Shown here: piece after piece, positions 44,559-53,857 of the stretch
Layout of the letters: each line of letters begins with the position of its first letter
Position numbering within the stretch: position 1 is the first letter of the stretch
NCBI GenBank assembly: GCA_035463475.1
Contig: DATHTE010000072.1
Span: forward strand, 1 to 64,000
Direction: 5' to 3'
DNA length: 64,000 bases
Source of the DNA: JACPDI01 sp035463475
GTDB lineage: Bacteria; Acidobacteriota; Vicinamibacteria; Vicinamibacterales; 2-12-FULL-66-21
The notes under the pieces: model-generated
Told to the model about the DNA's origin: nothing
Seen by the model: the letters and a program-made list of their open reading frames with translations, nothing else
Database searches by the model: none
Translations under genes and position numbers: made by a program

Positions 44559-47173
44559 TTTAACGCCGATCCCGACGGACGCGCCAGTGTCCCGTCCGCG
44601 ACGAGCGCCAGCACGTGTTCCTCCAGGCGCTCATCTTCGAGACCCGCCGCGGCCGCCGCGACCGCCTGGAGATCGTCGGGACGCGCGGCGCGCGCCGTCG
44701 CAAAGACTTCCGCAAGCGCGCCGGCCAGGACGTCGCCAAAGAGATCCAGCGGAAGGCCGCGGTCGCGCAGGAACCCCGCGACGCGCAGCTGAACGTCCAC
44801 GCTCGCGGCGCCAACCATGCCCCCGCTGCGGCGTCCTTCGACGACAACCGTCGATACCGGGGGCTCGCCAAAGCAGGCGCAACCATCCAGGGACAGGCGC
44901 GAGATCAGCCGCCCCGGCGCGCCCCCCAGCCGCCACGCCTCGGCGATGCGCAAGCGTGCGGCGGTGTCTGCGCCGGCAGCGTCCAGACTCAGCTCCCGGA
45001 TCCGCCAGGGTGTCATGCCCGCCGCGCGCAAGCTGGAGTCGAGCGCCTCGGGCGTCGCCGCGGCGGCGAGTTGCCGGCCCCTCGCCACCGCCTGCAGCGC
45101 GTCCTCCAGCAACATGGCTGCGGGCCCGGTTGCCCGGGCGATGGCCGCGACCTGGCCGAGCGACGCCACATCGAGCTCGTCGAGCATCGGCACCTGGGAG
45201 GGTGGCTCCAAACCGGGCCGCAGGTACCACGTCGCCAGCGCAACGTCGAGGAGCAGCAGCGAGCCTTCGAGGTGCCATCCGGACGTTGCGTCCGCCTTCG
45301 CGATGCGCCATGGCACCGTGCGGCGTGTCGGCTCGCCGGCGCCGGCCGGCGCGAACATGTGCCGGGCCGCGACGTCCGCGCCGAGCGCCGGCGTCTCCGT
45401 GACCGCGAGGTGCGGGACGTAGGCAATCACCGGCAGGACGGCGCCGACGATTTCCGCGGCCGCGTCGGCCGCCTCGCGTCGAACGCCGGCAGCATTCGAC
45501 GACGCCAGGGCCTCCCCGATTCGGCGCGCGCTTCTCGCGAGCGCTGGCGGCGCATCGAGCGCCCTCAGGCGCGCGACGAGGCGTTCTACTTCGGCCCTCT
45601 GCGCGCCCCCTTCCCCGACCTCCCACGCGAGCCGCGCATCATCGAGCGTCGCGCCTCCCTGCGCCGCGCGCGCATCTTCCATTCGCCGCCAGATCGCGTC
45701 GGGGCCGGCGTACACGTACTGCAGGTCTTCCCACGTGAATGGCGACCGGCGCCGCGATCCGGTTGGCGTGAGCACGCCGCTCATGGTTTGCAGCACGAGC
45801 GCTTCGGTCTGCGACGAGGCGCCGGGCCGGCCCGAGAGACTCGACACGAACGAAGTCATCAGCCACCGCGCGATCGCGGGGATGACGTCGTCGGCTGGCA
45901 GCGCCGCCAGTTCGCGGAGAAACCGCTCCGTGGACGCGCGATCGAGCCCGCCCGTCAAGGCGGCCCGCTCGATCATCGCGAGCGCACCCTGCCACGCACC
46001 CAGTTCGCCGTGCGAGCCCACCTGGTCCCGCAGCGCGATCCGCGCGGCCGATCGGTGAAGGGCGAGGTGCAGCGCGCTCTCCCGGATCCCGAGCCGATCG
46101 ACCATGGCCGAGATCGCGGGATGTCGCCGCGCACCGCGCAGCGCGAGCCCCGCCTCCGCCTCGTTCCGCTCCGTGCCCAAGAGACGCTGCCCGAGTGAGA
46201 ACACGTCATACCGGTAGCGCGCGAAGTACGGATCGGCGAACAACAGCGAAACGAGCGCCCCGGAGGTCAGCGGGCGGCCCGGCTTCCCTCCCCAGTCCTC
46301 CAGGTCATTCGTGCGGAACACCTCGCGCCAGAACTCCTCCGATCCGCGAGGTGCTCCGTCGCTTGCGAGATCGATCGTGCCAAGCACCGCCGCGAGATCG
46401 AACGGAGCGCGCCAGAACGGACGCTCCGCCACGTCCCACTCGGGCGATGCCGTGCTGGCGGCGCGCGCGAGCGCCCGAAGGTCGCTGCCGTCGCCGAGCG
46501 CAAAGCGCAGTCTCGGTTCATCGAGCTCCGCGAGGACGCTGTACAGCCACGCGAGGCGCCCGTGCGCCCGTCCCATCAGGGCCCGAATGAACGCCGCCGG
46601 CTCCGCCGCGTGAGCGTCCAGCAGCGACTCCCAGGCCAGGCGCGCACCGCTCCCGCCGGGCACGACGACGGCTCCGTCGCGCACGCGAACGGCCGGCGCG
46701 GCGAACGCGAACGACTCGGGGTTCTCGAGCAGGTCGCCAAGAAGCCCACGCTCCCCCGCGATCCACGCGAGCGTAGAGTCGTCCATTCCCATCAGCCCGT
46801 GATACAGGAGCATGGCGTTTCGGGAGCTGACGACGGCGCGCGCGAGCGCGGGCTCCTTTACCCCGAGCAGGCGGGCCCAGATCTCCCGCGTCAGCGGCAG
46901 CGCCGGTCCCGGCGCCATCGGTTCGGACGACGTGTTCACGTGCTCAATGAGACGGGCCTGCGGGTCGGCGGGCTTGCTGATGGACCCGCGCGCTCCATAC
47001 CACGCGCGCGCCGCTTCCACGAGGAGCATGCTGTCCGACACGCCGTCGGGCAGCCCCGTCACGCGCCGAATGGCGCTCGTCCCCCCGGGAACGTCCAGGC
47101 GGTCGAATCCAGCCGCGGCGGGAGCGATGTGGAGCAGGAGCGCGATGACGAGCGCCGAGGCGCGGGGTACCAT
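44477..47173 (-). CDS. Large exported protein of unknown function
   Basis: An 898-residue protein with a signal peptide (ALVIALLLHIAPAAAG). The rest is mostly alpha-helical and Ala/Leu/Arg-rich, with LPDGVSDSMLLVEAARAWYG near the start and repeated helical blocks without known motifs. A short CACF (Cys-Ala-Cys-Phe) occurs near residue 790. No domain is recognised. The last 27 or so residues (from KGSDPIFTF on) are encoded by the palindromic element, so the native C-terminus was probably different. It is the first gene of a minus-strand unit with two VWA genes and may be their partner. Confidence 0.78.
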   Translation of the reverse strand: MVPRASALVIALLLHIAPAAAGFDRLDVPGGTSAIRRVTGLPDGVSDSMLLVEAARAWYGARGSISKPADPQARLIEHVNTSSEPMAPGPALPLTREIWARLLGVKEPALARAVVSSRNAMLLYHGLMGMDDSTLAWIAGERGLLGDLLENPESFAFAAPAVRVRDGAVVVPGGSGARLAWESLLDAHAAEPAAFIRALMGRAHGRLAWLYSVLAELDEPRLRFALGDGSDLRALARAASTASPEWDVAERPFWRAPFDLAAVLGTIDLASDGAPRGSEEFWREVFRTNDLEDWGGKPGRPLTSGALVSLLFADPYFARYRYDVFSLGQRLLGTERNEAEAGLALRGARRHPAISAMVDRLGIRESALHLALHRSAARIALRDQVGSHGELGAWQGALAMIERAALTGGLDRASTERFLRELAALPADDVIPAIARWLMTSFVSSLSGRPGASSQTEALVLQTMSGVLTPTGSRRRSPFTWEDLQYVYAGPDAIWRRMEDARAAQGGATLDDARLAWEVGEGGAQRAEVERLVARLRALDAPPALARSARRIGEALASSNAAGVRREAADAAAEIVGAVLPVIAYVPHLAVTETPALGADVAARHMFAPAGAGEPTRRTVPWRIAKADATSGWHLEGSLLLLDVALATWYLRPGLEPPSQVPMLDELDVASLGQVAAIARATGPAAMLLEDALQAVARGRQLAAAATPEALDSSLRAAGMTPWRIRELSLDAAGADTAARLRIAEAWRLGGAPGRLISRLSLDGCACFGEPPVSTVVVEGRRSGGMVGAASVDVQLRVAGFLRDRGLPLDLFGDVLAGALAEVFATARAARPDDLQAVAAAAAGLEDERLEEHVLALVADGTLARPSGSALKGSDPIFTFCVSPNATPVTYAKRKNGV

Positions 47174-47220
47174 TCGGGGAACCGCCCGGTGCCGGCTTGC
47201 CCGGGCTGCCCATTATCAAA

Positions 47221-49641
47221 TCACTGGTCCCGCAACGCAACGATCGGGTCCACGGCCGTGGCGCGGCGCGCCGGCATATAGCTCGCCAGCAGGGCGACGC
47301 CCGTCAGGAAGACGGCTACGCCCGCAAAGCTCACCGGGTCGGTGGGGCTGACGAACAGGACGCTGCGGATGACACCTGAAACAGCGAGCGCGCCGGCGAG
47401 CCCGAGCCCGACGCCCGTAACCGTGAGCCGCATCCCGTGCGCCACAACGAGCCGCAGGACGTCGGCGTTCCCCGCGCCGAGCGCCACCCGCACGCCAATT
47501 TCGTGCGTCCGCTGTGACACCGAGTACGACAGCACGCCGTAGACGCCGATCGCCGCGAGCGCGAGCGCGACGACGCCAAAGGCCGCGAACAGCTTCCCGA
47601 ACAGCTCCCACTCCCAGTACCCGAGCTTGCGCCCTTCGGCCATCGTGATGACTTCGAAGAGCGGGATCGTTGGATCCGCCTCGCGGACCTGCTTCCGCAC
47701 GGCCGACGTGATCTGCGCGGGGTCACCGCTCGCCACTCGGATGATCAGGCCGTTGTTGAGGGTCTCCATGTATGGATAGGGAACGAAAATCAAATCGGGC
47801 AGCCCGTTGTCGCCGATCTGTTCGATGGCGATGTCGCGCGTCACGCCGATCACCGTGAACCACGCCATCTCACGGGACGTCGCGTCGAGCTCCAGGGCGA
47901 AACGGCGGCCGATGGAGTCACCGCCCGGCCAGTACTTCCGTGCCATGGTCTCGCCGATCACCGCAAGGCCGCTCCGCGAGTGCCCTTCATCGTCGGTGAA
48001 GTCGCGGCCGCGCAGGATCGGCACGTTGAGGGTCTTGAGGAAGTGCGCGGAGACCCCCGCGTAGAACGCCCTGGAAGCGCGCTCGCGCTCGTACGGTCGC
48101 CCCTCGATCTGCACGTAGGTGTAGCTGCCGCCACCATCGCGCGGAATGAGGTTTGACGCGGCGGCGCCCACCACTCCCGGGAGCGTCTCGATCCGACGCA
48201 CCAGCTCCTCCATCCTCCGGTTCTTGGTACCTTCGGGGGTGTACGCGTCGCCGGGCAGGTACAGCCGCATCGTCATCAACGGCGCGACGTTGAACCCGTC
48301 CGGGCTGTTGCGCAACGTCATGAAGCTGCGCACGAAGAGCGCCGCGCCCACGAGGAGGATCAGCGACATGGCGACCTCGGCGACGACGAGCGCGTTGCGC
48401 ATGCGGCTGCGTTTCAGCCCCGTTCCCGAGCCGCGCGCGCCTTCCTTGAGCGCCTCGGTGACGTCCGGACGCGCAGCCTGGAACGCCGGCGCAAGGCCGA
48501 ACAGCACCCCGGTGGCGACAGACACGGCGATCAGGTAGGCCAGCGAGCGGGCGTCCAGGCTCCAGCGCACGTAGTACGGGAGCGCGTTCGGAACGATGAG
48601 GGTGTCGAGCCAGCGGAGACCGGCCTTCGCGAAGAGCACGCCGAGCGGCACGCTGACGATCGCGATCGCCAGGCTCTCCACGAGCAACTGGCGGACGATG
48701 TGCCGGCGTCCCGCGCCAATGGCCGTGCGCACCGCGATCTCGCGGTGTCGCGACGTCGCGCGCGCGAGCAGCAGGTTGGCCACGTTCGCGCACGCGATCA
48801 GCAGCACGAGCGAGACCGCGCCCATCATCGTGAGCAGGATCAACCGGATCTGCTGCGGAATGAACTCGTCCCGGAGGGTCCGGACGAACATCGTCCAGCC
48901 CTTGTTGTCGGAGGCGTAGGCCTGCTCGAGGCGCGAGGCGACCCCGCGCACGTCCTCCATCGCACGCCCCACGGACACTCCCGGCCGGAGGCGCGCGAAC
49001 GCGCGGACCTCGCGTCGCGCGCGGGGCGCGTCGTGCAGCTCCGGCTCCAGGGGAATCCACGCTTCCTGCAACTCCGGAAACTCGAAGCGCGGTGGCATGA
49101 CGCCGACCACCGTGTGCGGCCGCGCGTTGATGAGGATGGTCTTGCCCAGGACGCCGCGATCGCGATTGTAGCGGCGCAGCCACAGGTCGTCGCTGATGAT
49201 GACGACGCGTCCCGCCCCTGGACGATCCTCGAGCGGCCGGAAGTCGCGCCCGAGGGCCGGGCCCACGCCGAGCATCGAAAACAGGCTCCACGAGATCAGG
49301 GCGCCAGACACCCGCTCCGGTTCCGCCGTGCCGTCGCCGATCGCGAGGCTCCGGAAGGCGACGCCCGCGATCGTTTCGAAACTGCGGGCCTGCTCGCGCA
49401 GATCCTGCAGGTCCGGATGCGAAATGCTCGTGCGGCTGATGCCGGCCTCCCTGTTGGCGGCGCGGATGGCGACGATATTCTCCGGATCCGTGAACGAAAA
49501 CGGCTGGATCAGGCAGCCGTCCACGGTGCTGAAGATCGTCGCGTTGACCCCGATGCCGAGCGCGATGCAGACGACCGCGATCGCGGTGACCCCCTTGTGC
49601 TTCAGCAGGGACCGCAGCGCGTACCGGATGTCCTGCAGCAT
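47221..49641 (-). CDS. ADOP-type duplicated FtsX permease (second copy in window)
   Basis: An 806-residue duplicated MacB-like permease, starting MLQDIRYALRSLL at ATG 49641. Each half has a membrane helix, a periplasmic domain and three helices. The coupling motifs are TSRHREIAVRTAIGAGRRH in half 1 and SQRTHEIGVRVALGAGNAD in half 2. It is related to, but clearly diverged from, the copy at 27402. No ATPase gene is adjacent. Its start faces the DUF5916 gene 60 nt away. Confidence 0.9.
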   Translation of the reverse strand: MLQDIRYALRSLLKHKGVTAIAVVCIALGIGVNATIFSTVDGCLIQPFSFTDPENIVAIRAANREAGISRTSISHPDLQDLREQARSFETIAGVAFRSLAIGDGTAEPERVSGALISWSLFSMLGVGPALGRDFRPLEDRPGAGRVVIISDDLWLRRYNRDRGVLGKTILINARPHTVVGVMPPRFEFPELQEAWIPLEPELHDAPRARREVRAFARLRPGVSVGRAMEDVRGVASRLEQAYASDNKGWTMFVRTLRDEFIPQQIRLILLTMMGAVSLVLLIACANVANLLLARATSRHREIAVRTAIGAGRRHIVRQLLVESLAIAIVSVPLGVLFAKAGLRWLDTLIVPNALPYYVRWSLDARSLAYLIAVSVATGVLFGLAPAFQAARPDVTEALKEGARGSGTGLKRSRMRNALVVAEVAMSLILLVGAALFVRSFMTLRNSPDGFNVAPLMTMRLYLPGDAYTPEGTKNRRMEELVRRIETLPGVVGAAASNLIPRDGGGSYTYVQIEGRPYERERASRAFYAGVSAHFLKTLNVPILRGRDFTDDEGHSRSGLAVIGETMARKYWPGGDSIGRRFALELDATSREMAWFTVIGVTRDIAIEQIGDNGLPDLIFVPYPYMETLNNGLIIRVASGDPAQITSAVRKQVREADPTIPLFEVITMAEGRKLGYWEWELFGKLFAAFGVVALALAAIGVYGVLSYSVSQRTHEIGVRVALGAGNADVLRLVVAHGMRLTVTGVGLGLAGALAVSGVIRSVLFVSPTDPVSFAGVAVFLTGVALLASYMPARRATAVDPIVALRDQ

Positions 49642-49701
49642 GTCCTGTTTAGACGGTCCGGGGCGGTTCCGCGTTCGTCGCACCGGCCGTCACCGCGTGC
49701 T

Positions 49702-52059
49702 ATGCTCGGCACCCTGATGGTTTTCCCCCTGTTTGCGGGCCTTTTACTGTCGATCGCGGGCGCCGCGCCGGAACACAACGGGCGGGAGGGCAGCCTCGAC
49801 GTGAGCATGCCGCGGCTCGAGGCGTCCGTGGAGGTTGACGGAACGCTGGACGAACCCGCGTGGGCGCAGGCGGCAGCGCTGACGGGGTTCTCGCAATATG
49901 CGCCCGTCGACGGACGGCCCTCCGCGCAGGAAACCTCCGTGCTGGCGTGGTACTCGCCCACGGCAATCCACTTCGGCATCCGCGCCGCGGCGCCTCCCGG
50001 TTCCGTTCGCGCGACGCTGGCCGACCGCGACCGGCTCGATACCGAAGATCAGATCCAGATCTATCTCGGGACCTTCAACGACGGTCGCCAGGCGTTCATG
50101 TTTGCCGTGAACCCGCTCGGCGTGCAGGCCGACGGCGCCCTGACCGAAGGCACGCGCGGCGTGTCGCGAGGGTTCGACGGCCTCGAAACGGGGCGGGAGG
50201 AAGTGGACCTCAGCCCCGACTTCGTCTTCCAGTCCAGGGGCCGGCTGACCGAGGCGGGTTACGAGGTCGAGATCAGGATTCCGTTCAAGAGCCTGCGCTA
50301 CCAGTCCGCCGATCCGCAGGACTGGAGCATCCACGTCATCCGCCTCGTCCAGAGCAACGGACACGAGGACAGCTGGGCGCCGGCGCGACGCGCCGCGGCG
50401 TCGTTTCTCGCGCAGGCGGGACGGCTGCGCGGGCTCACCGACCTGCGGCGCGGGCTCGTGCTCGATCTCAATCCGGCCGTGACGTCGCGAATCGACGGGG
50501 AGCGCCAGGGTGGCCGCTGGGATTACGCCGGGGGGCGGCCGGAGTTCGGCGGGAACGTACGCTGGGGACTGACAGCCAACCTGACGCTCAACGGGACGAT
50601 CAACCCGGACTTCTCGCAGGTCGAGGCGGACGCCGGCCAGTTCGTGTTCGATCCGCGCGCCGCGCTCTTCTTCGCCGAAAAGCGGCCGTTTTTCCTGGAC
50701 GGCATCGAGCAGTTCGCAACGCCGAACAATCTAATCTACACACGTCGCATCGTGTCGCCGCTCGCCTCGGCGAAGGTCACCGGGAGGATCGGCGCGACGA
50801 GCGTCGCACTCCTGACCGCCGTGGATGACGAGACCACGTCCGCCACCGGCAGCCATCCCTTTTTCACGATCGCGCGCGTTCAACGGAACCTGAATGCCAG
50901 CACGCGGGCCGCGCTGGTGTACACCGATCGTATCGACGGTGACGACTCCAACCGCGTCCTCGCTGCGGATACGCGGGTGACGTTTCGGAAGCTGTACCGG
51001 CTCCAGGCACAGGGGGCCGTCAGCCGCACGGTGCGCGGGGACGAACCGGCAATCGCCCCGCTCTGGGACATCAGCCTGAACCGAGACGGTCGTCGTTTCG
51101 GGTTTCTTTACTCGCTGCGCGCGATCGACGACGACTTCCGCGCCGATAGCGGTTTTCTGTCCCGCGTGGGCATCGCGCTGGCGACCGTGGACCACCGAAT
51201 CACCTTCTACGGGCGGCGCGGGGCCCCGCTGGAGAGCTGGACGACAGACGTCGTGCTGGACGGGACGTGGCAGTACGACGATTTCGTGAGCGCCCGCGGC
51301 GCCCAGGACCGCAAGCTGCACATCAACAACAACGTCATCCTGCGAGGCGGCTGGCGGGCAACCGGCTCGGTGCTCGTGGAGACGTTCGGCTACGACGAGG
51401 ACCTGTACGCCGGGTACGCGCTGCGGCGCACGCATCCGGACGGCACATCGGAGATTCTGCCGTTCACGGGCACGCCCGATCTCGGCAACCTCGATTACGT
51501 CGTGCAGCTCTCCACACCGCGTTTCTCCACCGTGTCCGCGAGCGTCTTCCTGCTCTGGGGTCACGACGAGAACTTCTTCGAGTGGTCGTCGTCCGACATC
51601 CTGTTCGCGCGTTACAGCGCGGACTGGCGCCCGACGCAGCAGCTTCGCATCAACCCTCAGTATCAGGTCCAGCAGTATCGTCGCCGCACCGACGGCAGCC
51701 TGGTCGGACGCCGTCGGATTCCGCGCCTGAAAGTCGAGTACCAGCTCACCCGCGCGATCTTTCTGAGGTGGATCGGCGAGTACGACGCGAACGAGCAGGA
51801 CGACCTTCGAGACGACTCGCGGACCGGTCTTCCCATCGTCATCATGAATCGGGCGACCGGCGAATACGAGCTCGCGCGCGCGTTCAGGCGTAACCAGTTC
51901 CGAAACGACTGGCTCTTTTCCTACCAGCCGACGCCGGGGACCGTCATCTTCGCGGGGTACGGCAGCACGACCTCCGAGCCGCGGCCGCTGCGGTTCGCCG
52001 ACCTGACGCGCGTCCGCGACGGGTTCTTTCTGAAGGTGAGTTACCTGTTCAGATTGTGA
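49702..52059 (+). CDS. DUF5916 outer-membrane protein with CBM9-like N-domain
   Basis: A 785-residue protein with a signal peptide (MVFPLFAGLLLSIAGAAP). It has a carbohydrate-binding family 9-like domain (about 35-235: VDGTLDEPAWAQA, TEDQIQIYLGTFNDGRQA, YEVEIRIPFKSLRY) and a long beta-strand-rich DUF5916 region (about 240-785) that ends in Leu after an aromatic-rich strand (FFLKVSYLFRL), as in outer-membrane barrels. A conserved NPDFSQVEADAGQ lies near 305. Proteins of this type are common in acidobacteria and Bacteroidota and are thought to bind surface glycans. The ATG at 49702 is used; 49717 is an alternative. Confidence 0.88.
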   Translation: MLGTLMVFPLFAGLLLSIAGAAPEHNGREGSLDVSMPRLEASVEVDGTLDEPAWAQAAALTGFSQYAPVDGRPSAQETSVLAWYSPTAIHFGIRAAAPPGSVRATLADRDRLDTEDQIQIYLGTFNDGRQAFMFAVNPLGVQADGALTEGTRGVSRGFDGLETGREEVDLSPDFVFQSRGRLTEAGYEVEIRIPFKSLRYQSADPQDWSIHVIRLVQSNGHEDSWAPARRAAASFLAQAGRLRGLTDLRRGLVLDLNPAVTSRIDGERQGGRWDYAGGRPEFGGNVRWGLTANLTLNGTINPDFSQVEADAGQFVFDPRAALFFAEKRPFFLDGIEQFATPNNLIYTRRIVSPLASAKVTGRIGATSVALLTAVDDETTSATGSHPFFTIARVQRNLNASTRAALVYTDRIDGDDSNRVLAADTRVTFRKLYRLQAQGAVSRTVRGDEPAIAPLWDISLNRDGRRFGFLYSLRAIDDDFRADSGFLSRVGIALATVDHRITFYGRRGAPLESWTTDVVLDGTWQYDDFVSARGAQDRKLHINNNVILRGGWRATGSVLVETFGYDEDLYAGYALRRTHPDGTSEILPFTGTPDLGNLDYVVQLSTPRFSTVSASVFLLWGHDENFFEWSSSDILFARYSADWRPTQQLRINPQYQVQQYRRRTDGSLVGRRRIPRLKVEYQLTRAIFLRWIGEYDANEQDDLRDDSRTGLPIVIMNRATGEYELARAFRRNQFRNDWLFSYQPTPGTVIFAGYGSTTSEPRPLRFADLTRVRDGFFLKVSYLFRL

Positions 52060-52062
52060 AGG

Positions 52063-52080
52063 GGCGTCAGGCCTGACGCC
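52063..52080. terminator. Perfect 18-nt palindrome between convergent genes
   Basis: GGCGTCAGGCCTGACGCC fills the 30-nt gap between the stops of the DUF5916 and guaB-like genes. It can stop transcription from both sides. The attached GACGCCTGAAGCC (52075-52087) repeats a 13-mer of the island at 21533-21545 on the opposite strand. Confidence 0.55.
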
Positions 52081-52089
52081 TGAAGCCTT

Positions 52090-53583
52090 CTATCTCTCGT
52101 AGGACTCCCGCCGCGCGGCCGCGCTTTGCTTGATCACGTAGCGCTGCGGGTGGCGCCAGAACATCTCGCGGAACTCGGCCAGCGTGCTGGCGCCGCCGTA
52201 GCTGATCGACGAGCAGAGGTGCTTGAGCATGTCGTAGATGATGGGGCGCACCGACCCGCGTACGGGGACGCTCACCTCCATCCCCTCGGCGCCGAGGGCT
52301 TCCACGTCGACCTGCTCGGCGTCCTCGACGTCGAGGCGATCCTTGATCGCCGAGATTGACGCCATCCCGCGCAGCACCTTGAACGGGACTTTCACGGTCT
52401 TTTGCGACTCGGGCAGCAGCACCGATTTCTGAACGACGTCGCCGGGGGTCTCGAGCGTCCCGGCGAACGCGCTCCCGAGCATCACCGTGTCCCCCCCGAA
52501 CAGCAGCGCGAGAGCGACGGATCCGTCGCGGCGCACGCCGCCATCCGCGATGAGAGGCAGCGTTTCGCCAACCGCAATCCGGCACTCGACGAGCGCCTGC
52601 AGTTGCGGCACGCCGAAGGACGTGGTGATGCGTGTGGTGCATCCGCCGCCGGGTCCGACCCCGACCTTGATGCCGTCCACGCCGCGCTCCATCAGGAACT
52701 TCGCCCCTTCCGCGCTCCCGACGTTGCCGGCGATCAGCTCGGTGTCGTTGAACTGCTTTCGGAACAGCTCGATCGCGCGTTCCATCACGATCGAGTGCCC
52801 GTGCGCGATGTCGATCACGATCACGTCGGTGCCCGCCTTGATCAGCTCCGCCGCGCGTTCCAGGTAGTCACCCTTCGCGCCGATGGCCGCGCCCACCCTC
52901 AGCCGCCCCTGCCCGTCGCGCGTCGCGAACGGCGCCTGCTGGTGCTTGACGATGTCCTTTGCGGTGATGAGTCCAATGAGCCGGCCCGACCGATCGACCA
53001 GCGGGAGCTTCTTGATCTTGCGGTCGATCATGATCCGCTCGGCGTCGGCGATCGAGATCTCGCCCTGGTGCGTCATGAGCCGGTCCACCGGCGTCATCCG
53101 CGCCGACACGCGCTCGGAGACGGGCACGAACCGCACGTCGCGCTGGGTCAGCAGCCCACGCAGGGTGCGGTCCCCTTCGACGACCACCAGCGTGCCGACC
53201 CGCGAGCGCTCCATCATCCCCAGCGCCTCGTTCAGCGTGGCCTCGGGCGCGATGGTGTACGGATCGAAGATTACGCCGTGCTGCGTGCGCTTTACCTTTT
53301 CGACCTCCCGCACCTGCGGCTCGATGTCGCCGGCGCGGAATCCGCGGTCGATGATGCCGATGCCTCCTTCTTCCGCCTGCACGATCGCCATCGGCGCGCG
53401 CGTCACCGTGTCCATGTTGGCCGACACGATCGGCCGCTTGAGCGTGATCCGCCGCGACAGGCGCGAGCAGAGGTCGGTGCGCGCCGGATCGCGCCGCTCG
53501 AGGACGCTGAACTGCGGCTTCAGGATGAAATCGTCAAACGTGCAGCCCCGGACCGCGTCCAGGAGCCAGTCGGAAGGGGACAT
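52090..53583 (-). CDS. guaB: IMP dehydrogenase family protein with CBS domains
   Basis: A 497-residue TIM-barrel enzyme. It has the N-terminal FDDFILKPQFSV strand, two CBS domains (about 107-160 and 167-220) inserted in the barrel, the cofactor motif IDIAHGHS (258-264), the K+ loop with catalytic Cys315 (GPGGGCTTR) and LIADGGVRRDG (phosphate site). IMP dehydrogenase converts IMP to XMP in GTP synthesis. Two key positions deviate: the loop reads GGGC instead of GSIC, and the catalytic flap, normally with an Arg-Tyr dyad, reads DRL (about 415-417). The assignment to IMPDH rather than GMP reductase rests on the CBS domains and the PVRG flap motif (440-443). Confidence 0.85.
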   Translation of the reverse strand: MSPSDWLLDAVRGCTFDDFILKPQFSVLERRDPARTDLCSRLSRRITLKRPIVSANMDTVTRAPMAIVQAEEGGIGIIDRGFRAGDIEPQVREVEKVKRTQHGVIFDPYTIAPEATLNEALGMMERSRVGTLVVVEGDRTLRGLLTQRDVRFVPVSERVSARMTPVDRLMTHQGEISIADAERIMIDRKIKKLPLVDRSGRLIGLITAKDIVKHQQAPFATRDGQGRLRVGAAIGAKGDYLERAAELIKAGTDVIVIDIAHGHSIVMERAIELFRKQFNDTELIAGNVGSAEGAKFLMERGVDGIKVGVGPGGGCTTRITTSFGVPQLQALVECRIAVGETLPLIADGGVRRDGSVALALLFGGDTVMLGSAFAGTLETPGDVVQKSVLLPESQKTVKVPFKVLRGMASISAIKDRLDVEDAEQVDVEALGAEGMEVSVPVRGSVRPIIYDMLKHLCSSISYGGASTLAEFREMFWRHPQRYVIKQSAAARRESYER

Positions 53584-53599
53584 GGAGGGAAGAATACGT

Positions 53600-53850
53600 C
53601 AATCGGTAATTGAGACTCGGGGTAATCGGGTAATGGCACGATCGGGGAATCGGGGGATCGGGGAGCCGTGTAATCGCGGGCGCGTCGCCGTCGGCGCCGA
53701 TTGCCCGCGTCGTCACCAATCCCCCGATTGCCGATCCCCGATCCATCTACCCGATGGTCGATCCCCGGTCGATCACCCCATCACCCGATTACCAGATTTC
53801 CCGATCGTGCCATTACCCGATGGCCCGATTGTCAATCGCCAATGGACTGC
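53600..53850. repeat. Word island with perfect 21-bp inverted repeat between guaB and speA
   Basis: The gap between guaB and speA is made of variants of ATCGGGGAATCGGGG and TAATCGGG on one side and their complements (CCCCGATTGCCGATCCCCG, CCCGATTACC) on the other. Exact arms of 21 bp lie at 53626-53646 and 53800-53820. The region is less GC-rich than the genes and shows no coding signal. Confidence 0.75.
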
Positions 53851-53857
53851 CGTGGCG

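Noticed and set aside
44468..44563. A Rho-independent terminator at the palindromic element
   Set aside because: The element contains start and stop codons of operon genes and two nested palindromes in each arm; it has T-runs inside but lies within a transcribed unit, so a repeat element is the better reading.
48700..49701. An N-terminal extension of the DUF5916 frame by about 330 codons
   Set aside because: The extension lies antisense to the ADOP permease and has shadow-like composition; a signal peptide begins at ATG 49702.
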